Of a stretch of 64,000 nucleotides of DNA, positions 54,746-64,000 are shown piece by piece. The notes below the pieces were generated by a model, which saw nothing but the letters and a program-made list of their open reading frames with translations, made no database searches and was not told where the DNA came from. A program made the position numbers and the translations under genes. Positions within the stretch are counted from its first letter, which is position 1; each line of letters starts with the position of its first letter. The stretch lies in NCBI GenBank assembly GCA_028023455.1, contig JAQFVV010000516.1, positions 188,001 to 252,000 on the forward strand. The letters run 5' to 3'. This DNA is from Epiperipatus broadwayi. Lineage: Eukaryota > Onychophora > Udeonychophora > Euonychophora > Peripatidae.

Positions 54746-56125
54746 TTGTTAGCTAAAGCCTACTGTTAAATTCTGTCATCGCTGTTGTATTTTTTAAACC
54801 ACCAAATAACCACTGTTAAACTACCTCTTTTAATCTGCTGTTGTTAGTTAACTATGCTGTAATCCGTTTGAAAAAAGCTTCTCTAAATAATTTTACTCAT
54901 AAAACCTCAACATTTTTAATTGTTTTTTATGCCTCAAACATCAAGTGCCTACTACAAATGCTGGACAACTCTGGAGGAAAATTAGTAGTTTTTCTTCTCA
55001 ACAGATCTCTATAAATCTATTTTAAAAACTTATAATATTAAATGAAGCTAGCTATAGTAAACATTTGTTAAATTATAAATTCTCAATTACTCACAGTCTC
55101 ACCTATAAATGTAACTTTTTAATAATTTTTCCTGTAACTGTAATCAGTTATAATTTTAACCTTTCTATAATTTGTGGCCATTCCTATTTTCTATTCTAAT
55201 TATTTTATTTCATTTCTAAATTCGAATTTATATGTTATGATACGGCATAATTTTGAAGCACAGAATAATTAATTTAATAAATTTTTGGAAGAGACAATTA
55301 GAAGCTCTCTGATGTAATGTTCTCATTGCTTTTTAGCTGATATAAAGTGCTGCTTTGAAACATATTCTAAGAGATAACAACAGATCGCTATGCACTCATT
55401 GTTATATGTATATTTAATTACTTAACACATAATGATCTGTTTATTAAGGTTTGTAAATTATTATTATATCTGTTAGTTCGATTACATCCAAGGATGATCC
55501 CAATTCATTTTCCCCCCATCCACCATTTTTCTAATTATTGCTTTGTTTATTTTTTAAATATTGATGAAATTTAGTATATTTTTGTAAAGTAGATTAATTA
55601 GGTTTTTTGATTGCTGATACTCCATGTAATAGTGTTGAAAGTCAGATGATTTTTTTTAAATGTACTGCAATTCAATTTTTTTGCCATTTTATGTATTTGT
55701 TCAATTTCTGTTTTTGTAATTTCTATTTTAGAGCAATTTCTTATTTTTGTAATTTGTATTTTACTTATTTTTGCTTAATTTCTTCATGCAGGGGTGGGGT
55801 TGCATTTGACATATTTGAACGATTTCTGTTTTTGTAATTTCTACTTTATAGCAGTTTTTTCAATTTGTTCAATTTCTTGTGGGGGGTCATGTTTGATGTA
55901 TATGACTGATATCTCTTTTTGTAATTTGTATTTTATAACGGTTTTTTTGATTGTCTTTTGATTTTGATTTTAGAATGATTTGTTCAATTTCTTGCCTTAG
56001 ACATTTTAATTTTATATCAATTTCAGCAATTTTTGGATAGAAATTTATCACTTGCATGCTTCTTGGAGGTTCTGGATGGGTACTGCAGCATCACCTAGCA
56101 TCACAGTATGGCTAACCAATTAGTA
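54668..56125 (-). repeat. Right arm of the long inverted repeat
   Basis: This is the reverse complement of 52055-53490 with scattered substitutions and indels. Segments near 55670-55960 are a T-rich variant of the A-rich left-arm stretch that repeats ACAAATTACAAAAAC. Confidence 0.88.
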
Positions 56126-57181
56126 CCATTATATGTTTCTGATTTAACATTACCAGAAAAATTACAGTGGCAGCAATTACAATTTGTTCCAAACATGTCA
56201 TCACCTACAGTCTGTTGAAAATATAGCAATATAATAAAAAATAATTTAAAAATTTAAACTTTTAAAGCATAGGTTGATAGATTCATCAGATATTGATAAT
56301 TATTCATTCATATTTTAAATATAAACATCAAATAAAAAAGTTTACGTTCCTTTGCAAACTCAATCCACTTCACTTAATGAAATGATTTGTTTTGGTTAAA
56401 ATATAATTTTTAAAATAATTGTGAAATCAAATGTAATTTTTTTACAATTTATTTCATTTCTAAACAAAAATATCTATCAAATGAAATAAAATTTATTATA
56501 TTTTGATATATGAAAATGGTTTAATCTTAAAATGAAAGTGGAATGTTTACAGCAAGTGAAAACAAAGAAAACTGTCACAATGTCAGCACATTATAAGGTA
56601 GTTAAAATTTTAAAATTAAATTTATAATTATAAAAAATTCAACAAAACAATGTATGTTAAATGGAATTGTGTCCATTTCATTTTTTCTCTGTCATCAATA
56701 ATATTTACTTGACTAATTTGCTCCTAAAAATTATTAAAATGTAAATATAAATACTGATATTTATTTAAATATGGTTACTTAATAATTTTATAAGAAATAA
56801 TAAAAACTATACAAATTATATATAATTATTGTTTTGTTTTTATAACGGAAACAAAAGACAATATACTATAAACACACTAATATCTTTTTACTTTCTGCAC
56901 AATTACATTATTCTTGGTTTTATTAATTATCATTGGCTCCAAATAATTTCTATTGTTTTTATGTTTTATCATGAGAAAGCTTCTGTTTTTTGAATATTGG
57001 AGAAAGAACCAAAAATTTGCCAAAAAATTATTATATTTAAAGTTTTACTGTTAATTATTCAAAATGGACTCAGTTCATTAATAACAGATATTGTAGATTT
57101 CAGTTCACTCACCATTTGATAGGATTATTATATAAATAATTAATATTTCACAAATAAATCATCAAATATTACTTTAATTGT
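56126..57181. other. Sequence without recognised gene
   Basis: AT-rich. No ORF, repeat or RNA was recognised. Confidence 0.6.
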
Positions 57182-57310
57182 AATTTTAATAATCAGCGTT
57201 AAGCTAGTGCACATGTGCTTTGTATATTTTTAACTATAAATGAATACTCTCACTTCAAATACAAGATAAGTCTTTGGAAAGATACAATGAATCCATCTAT
57301 CTTTTTGAAC
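57182..57310 (+). repeat. Single arm of the 57.5 kb foldback family
   Basis: It shares AAGCTAGTGCACATGTGCTT and ACTATAAATGAATACTC with the hairpin at 57471-57752 and continues through AAGATAAGTCTTTGGAAA. It is a partial copy, lacking the inverted half. Confidence 0.88.
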
Positions 57311-57470
57311 CCAAATGCTTATGTATGAGCAAATCTTAAGTATTTGAAAATGAGAGCATGAAGATATTAAACAATCACTTTAAATTACTTTTACATGCTT
57401 GAATGAATGATGCTGGTGAAATTTACTAGAATTTATGACACATCATTCTTATTTGAAATTAAATGTATGA

Positions 57471-57752
57471 AAATAAACTATTTATTTTATATAGTGCAAT
57501 GTTTATAAACTGTAATATTAATAATCAGCATTAAGCTAGTGCACATGTGCTTTGTAAATTTTTAACTATAAATGAATACTCACATTTCAAACATAAGATA
57601 AGTCTTTGGAAAAGATAGAATGAATCCATCTTGTGTTTGAAGTGAGAGTATTCATTTATAGTTAAAAATCTACAAAGTGCATGTGCACTAGCTTAATGCT
57701 GATTATTAATATTATAGTTTATAAACATTGGGCTATATAAAATAAATAGTTT
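57471..57752. repeat. Foldback element with arms of about 125 bp
   Basis: The left arm AAACTATTTATTTTATATAG ... AATGAATACTC and its reverse complement at the right flank a loop of about 40 bp. The pairing is nearly complete. It is MITE-like and would form a long hairpin if transcribed. Confidence 0.9.
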
Positions 57753-59864
57753 ATTTAATTGTAATTATAATTATGCACTTTTTCTCATATCTTAGTGAAG
57801 CTGTAGTTATTTAATATTAACTATTTTATGTAAAAGAGTGCATAAATATAATTACAATTTTAATAGTAATTAAAAAAGATTTACCTATTTAATTGTAATT
57901 GCAATTTTGTTTGTAAAATATTTAAATCAGTTGTAATTTACTTATTTTAATCAATTATTTGGATAATAGCTTCTACGGACAGAAAGAAACCAGTAAATTT
58001 ATTATTTATTATTAATTAAACAGAAAGAATTTCATATTTTCACATATAAACCTTAATAATTCATATAATAGCTGTGATGTATTGCTAAATATAGAGGAAA
58101 CTCTCAAACCCAAACACAATATAGAGATTATAAAGATAAGAATGGCCATATTATTTTTAACCTAAATTTTTAATTATATTATTGTAATAGATTATTGATA
58201 TTAGGAGGCAAATAACATCCAGAATTCAAGTGTTATAAATAAAATATCTATAACATCACTGTATAAAGTGCATACATGTATATCACAATCATTAATTTCA
58301 GATGCATATGTGAAACAAACAAAATGCAAAAGCAAACTGCCTAAAACGTTTTAGCACAATATAATCTACCTAAGGAATTATTTATATAATATATGCAGAT
58401 CACATTAGACACTCTCATATCTCAAAATTTTACTGTAAAATGCATTGTTTAAATGATTTTTGAATAGCTTCAGAAAAAGAACTTTTGTTAAACTAAAATT
58501 AAAATATTCAAATACTAAATCTTTGTTTCTTAAAACATTTTCCTTAGGAAAAAGATTGATTTAACTTAAGCTAAATTTTGGTTATTAAAATAACCTCAAC
58601 TATTTAAAACTCTGTAGAAGAAAAACAACCTTAAGAAATGAAACCAAGTTTTCTTTCATCTTGAATATTTAAGGTCATAGAATATTACTTTTAAAACTTT
58701 ATTGTCAAACACAATGAAATTTTTTCAGTAGGATCTCTAACTTTAAAATAATAATAAAAATATTCAAATAATAATACAATATATCAAATTCACTGTGGAG
58801 TATAAGTATTTGAACTAATTTAATATTAAAAGACAAATAAATACAAATAGATAAATTCATATAAATCAAATTATAAATTGATTGATACTTCTAAATTTTA
58901 CTGGCTTGTGGTAATTATTATTTTAAAAGTTTATCAACTTGTTTATAAAGTAAATAACTGGTTAACTGAAATCCAATATATGACCAACAGCAGATTATTT
59001 ATTTATAAAGATAAAATTACATTTATCTACTTACATTTTTAATAGACATGACAAATACAGAACTCTTTGATAAGTCACTAATAAAACGTTTTTGTTAATA
59101 TTTTTTTTTTCAAATATTGATTACATTCGATTTCATATTTCCAATTGGAGTTTCCATTAAAAGTTTTACTGTTGAAAAGTGTGTCTGTTTTAGCTGAAAT
59201 TTGATATATGTGATGATAGTTGCATAATGTTGGACATAATTCAGGAACAAGAATTTAATATCCTTATGATTATGAGTTTTATGCCAGGAATTAAGTTTCT
59301 TGGTGACTTCTTATTAGCACTTTCTTTTTTATTCAATTACTGGTAGAGATGCTTTGTATATTGTGTTGGCAAACATTCATTTATGTTAGATAATGATCAG
59401 AGACCGTGACAAAAGACCAAAAACTAAAGACAATGTTATTTTTTATATCAGCCTATTTATATCATTACAAACATTGCAAAATACATTTTAATTAATTAAA
59501 TAAGCCAGTAAATGTTTTTGATTACACACATTAACTAAATTCTGATAAATAATCATCATGTTGATAAACAATCCTTAGCTATCACAATCCCTAAAATTAT
59601 GTTTAATTGACATTTTAAATCCTTTGAAAAACCTGAAATAAGGCCTCATAAAAAATCAATTTGCAAAGAATTTCATTTAATAATGAGATAAACTATTTTA
59701 TCAAACTTTTCTAAATTAATATTTAATTAAGTTTTATTTTTTTAACATATTTTTGCTTAAAAACAAATTTAGTTGAAATAAATTTAGTTTATTTATCTTT
59801 TAGATAAACTAAAAATTTACTTAATTTTGTCTTAAGTACAGTTTTTTATCAACATGTCAGTATG
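57753..59864. other. Sequence without recognised gene
   Basis: AT-rich. No gene or repeat family was recognised. Confidence 0.6.
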
Positions 59865-59988
59865 TATATAATAAAAATCTTAATCTGATAAAAAATATAT
59901 ATAAATTTAACTTGTAAAACTGAATTTATATAATAAAAATCTTAATCTGATAAAAAATATATATAAATTTAACTTGTAAAACTGAATT
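59865..59988 (+). repeat. Perfect 62-bp tandem duplication
   Basis: Two adjacent 62-bp units start TATATAATAAAAATCTTAAT and end AACTTGTAAAACTGAATT, with no difference that I can see. This suggests a recent duplication. Confidence 0.93.
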
Positions 59989-61019
59989 TTAATTTACACT
60001 TGCTAAATATACATTTATTATCAAATATAAATGATAAATTAAAATATATGATGAACTATCTCAACATACATATACATATATTGTAATGGTATGAACTCAA
60101 GGTGTGAGAGCTGAGGTGATGACACTCATCATCATCAACCTCAGTTAATACAAAATTTAAACATAAATAATACAACTGAATGTGCTTAGAAGATCAACAC
60201 TATAAATAAATATAAGTTCACCAGAACTAAACAAATGTAATAATCATTCATCATCATTGATGATCAACAATAAAAATAAATCAGCAGCCAATCTTATGAC
60301 TGGATTTGAAATGGGTCTACAATAGACAAGAATAATTATTTAGCTCTTGCTAGCTTGAGCATATTATTAGCACAAACTTAAGTGCTAATCCTTCAGAATA
60401 TATAACAATAAAAATAATGCTGAGATACTAAAACATGCTGCTCATCATCAGTACTCTGGTTCTTAATACCATTAATGTCTGTCTAACCATAACTTAATTT
60501 CTAAATAAATAATTAAACTAAATAAAATGTACTGCATAGACATTGAAGAATATCTCCTTTGTGTCAATCCAGGATTATCATAAATAGGATGTCTGTAAAC
60601 ATTGAATATAAATTCTTTTATATAACAGATTATCACATGTGAATTCAGCTCAGAGAACAAAAGCTCAATATCTTTTACAATGAACAAAAGATATAATACA
60701 AACATAATATTTTTAATCTATTTTATGATTGAGTAAATTTACTTGAATACATTAACAATGAAATATCAATTTATTAATAACAATAAAAATAAAATTAAGG
60801 TCTGCAGAATACACCTATACATATAAATTAAGCCTTCTGATTTTGATTAATACCAAAAGAAATCCACTATTACATTGTAATTTACATATATGTCTCAATA
60901 GGTTTATATAAAACATATTTATAATCACACAGATTGTGACATAACAATTTATGAACATATTTGCCATGTCATAAACCTGCAAGAAAAATTCATTTGATAT
61001 AATACATAACTAATAAAAC
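59989..61019. other. Sequence without recognised gene
   Basis: Moderately AT-rich with several CATCATCA runs near 60130 and 60250. The minus-strand frame 60472-60705 is unrecognised. No transposon ends were seen. Confidence 0.55.
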
Positions 61020-61180
61020 ATGCAAAACTCTCCATAAAGTACTGCTGCTCAGTGCAAGCCAGAGTAATAAATGGATGCCAGAAGGCTTATGCACACAATC
61101 CCTATCTAGTGACTATTCATCTAATATCCATTAATTACTCTGGATTGCACTGAGTGGCACTACTGTATGGAGAGTTTTTC
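61020..61180. repeat. Foldback element with arms of about 52 bp
   Basis: AAAACTCTCCATAAAGTACT ... GAGTAATAAATGGA at the left pairs with TCCATTAATTACTC ... ATGGAGAGTTTT at the right. The spacer is about 50 bp. It is MITE-like. Confidence 0.87.
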
Positions 61181-61368
61181 CTGTTTTAATAACAGTTATA
61201 AGCAAGCATAAGAAATGGTGATCATGTGACATAACTAATGACTGGTTTAACATATATGTGTGTACACTTGGAAATGTGTGCACACACTGGCATTTATAAA
61301 AAGTAAACCTAATAAACCACATATATTTTCAATATACAAGTAATTCAAAGTTAAAAATATACATAAAA

Positions 61369-61373
<5 letters not shown>

Positions 61374-61408
<35 letters not shown>
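61374..61408. repeat. (TA)n microsatellite
   Basis: About 35 bp of pure TA. Confidence 0.9.
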
Positions 61409-62540
<1,132 letters not shown>

Positions 62541-63590
62541 TATGATGCAGTACTTTTGTCTTTGCCCCTTTGCATATACATAAAACAATATACATATAAA
62601 ATAAATCTTTATCAAGCTAATGGACTCTCTGGGTAAGCTGGTTCTTTTTAAACAGTAGATGGCTCTAATGTTACCTGAAAAGGTATAATCTGATAATTGT
62701 TGGCATACATACAGTCAGATCCATTTCATCTAGAATTTGATAGACTTCTGGTATACTGGTTAGTGCACAATATATACAGGATAATGAATCACATAATATC
62801 TAGACCTTGCTTCCATGTGAATCCAAACTTTACTGTTGTGGATTAGTAGCAGCATCTGGACATACACTGTCTTACCTTCATTTATATTTTTATAATCACT
62901 CTGTATAATTGTAAAATTTTAAGAAATCTAATCTTTCTTTCAATCTTTTTATAATCAGGGTAGGAAAAACAGCAATTAAAATAAATTTTATTTAACTTGA
63001 TTGGAAAAAGTTAATGACACTTTTCAATTTACTTTAATCCTTTGAAAAACAATTTATAGCATCAAAATGTTATACAAGCTTTAATTTAAAAAAAAATCTA
63101 ATCAAAATAGATAGGCAATTTTTATAATTATCAGTATATCTGTTTTAACATAAAAACATGCTTGTTTTTATTTCAAAATCAGAATTAATAAAATATTAAT
63201 TAGATCTTTCTAAATTTTTAATTTATGTTTTTTTAAAAGTCAAAATAATTTAATCCTTAAGTGCTATTGTACAGGATAGAAAATCCATCCTTACTTTTTG
63301 AAGTTCTAATATGGTTTTAAAAAATGTCTTTGATATAGTTTTAATTAAAGATTTGTAAATAAGTTGTTAATATTATTGTTATTAATGGTTTTATTGTTAT
63401 TTAGTTCAGGTTTATTTATTTATTATGATATATGCTTTGTTTTGAAATAGATCATTATAATGGCAATATATGTATATAATTATGAGAGTGTGTATAAAGA
63501 AATAATCATTAACAGTGGTATGTAAATTGCTAAATATAATTATATTGTACCTTTATTTATTTATTTATTTATTTAAAAAAATTATAAAAG
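62541..63590. other. Sequence without recognised gene
   Basis: AT-rich sequence lying between inverted copies of the same repeat. No gene was recognised. Confidence 0.55.
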
Positions 63591-63775
63591 ATATAATAAC
63601 TGAAACACAAGCTTGTTATATACCTGATGATTGCTGTTTTATCATGAAATACGTATATTGGTGATTATTTATCTTTTCAGCATATATGTGTTTAGGTGTA
63701 TCAGTGTTATTAGATAAAGTGGAGAGAGGTGGGTGGTGTGAAAGTCTGTGCTCATATACCCTATATTATATAAAA
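63591..63775 (+). repeat. Inverted partner of the 62 kb repeat
   Basis: It reads ATAACTGAAACACAAGCTTG, TATATTGGTGATTATTTATC and GTGTATCAGTGTTATTAGAT to GCTCATATACCCTATATTA. This is the reverse complement of the 61986-62130 end, so the pair encloses about 1.5 kb. Confidence 0.85.
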
Positions 63776-64000
63776 GATATAGTAGTATTATTCTGGTTGT
63801 TTAAATATTCATTTGATTTGTAAATTACAACATAAATTTTTCAATGTAATATATATGTATTTTTTTTATTGACATTATTTTTTCTTTTATTTTGTTATTT
63901 AAAAAAATATTTTAAAACTGCTAAACTATAGTGTTAAAGATATTTTTTAAATCAGCACGTGAATTTACAACAATAGAAGAGAGCTCACTATGGAATGCAG
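63776..64000. other. AT-rich sequence at the window end
   Basis: Nothing was recognised. Confidence 0.6.

Larger units (their letters stand above)
52055..56125. mobile_element. 4.07 kb element with terminal inverted repeats of about 1.4 kb
   Basis: The outer ends read TACTAGTTGGTTAGCCATAC and, inverted, TACTAATTGGTTAGCCATAC. Homology between the arms continues inward for about 1.4 kb, with shared landmarks in mirror order: GCATGCAAG/CTTGCATGC, ATTGGGATCATCC, GCATAGCGA, ATAGCTAGCTTCATTTAA and TTAACTAACAACAGCAGATTA. If the outer TA is the target duplication, the termini start CTA. No 8-9 bp duplication is obvious. The centre (53.5-54.7 kb) holds a nested hairpin repeat and a short ORF. The superfamily is unresolved, and a large foldback DNA transposon is the best description. 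Confidence 0.88.

Overview
The window is AT-rich, intron-like animal DNA, and most of it is decayed transposable elements and microsatellites. The host is a metazoan. The mix of an RTE-type LINE, Penelope-like and Ty3/gypsy retroelements, a Merlin DNA transposon, tRNA-derived SINEs and very long introns fits a mollusc, and a cephalopod is plausible. The lineage is an inference and nothing in the sequence proves it.

Host gene: only one host gene can be supported. Two plus-strand exons (840-1110 and 28532-28787) encode the start of a DEG/ENaC-family sodium channel with an acid-sensing-channel-like (ASIC-like) N-terminus. The first holds the start codon, the His-Gly gating motif, TM1 and the FPAVxxC motif. 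The second holds extracellular sequence ending in a CxF...CSAE motif. Both are bounded by AG/GT splice sites, and their phases match across a 27.4 kb intron. No later exon was recognised, so 28788-64000 is probably the next intron.

Intron 1 (1111-28531) holds long TA, TG and TAA microsatellites, a frameshifted RTE-type LINE (about 16950-19870), several foldback repeats, and a compact 900-bp Merlin element (25470-26369) with an 8-bp target duplication. The Merlin element carries an intact but shortened DDE transposase ORF. A tRNA-derived SINE (27390-27504) sits in a perfect 20-bp target duplication.

The region 28788-39941 holds a second SINE, a tandem array of about 413-bp units followed by an inverted unit (32341-33952), a Penelope-like element flanked by inverted copies of its own 3' end (34024-35972), a TAA microsatellite and a pair of MITEs.

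The region 39942-50766 holds a decayed Ty3/gypsy element with LTRs of about 1.4-1.6 kb. Its 5' LTR alone carries a SINE, and a 1.34 kb sequence flanked by 26-bp repeats splits its integrase. Unusual direct repeats of 70-90 bp lie just outside its ends. A second, 5'-truncated copy of the RTE LINE follows directly.

The region 50767-64000 holds a 4.07 kb element with inverted arms of about 1.4 kb and a nested hairpin element, then more foldback elements and a dispersed repeat family shared with the 20 kb region. All repeat proteins are broken or shortened. Only the channel exons look like functional host coding sequence.
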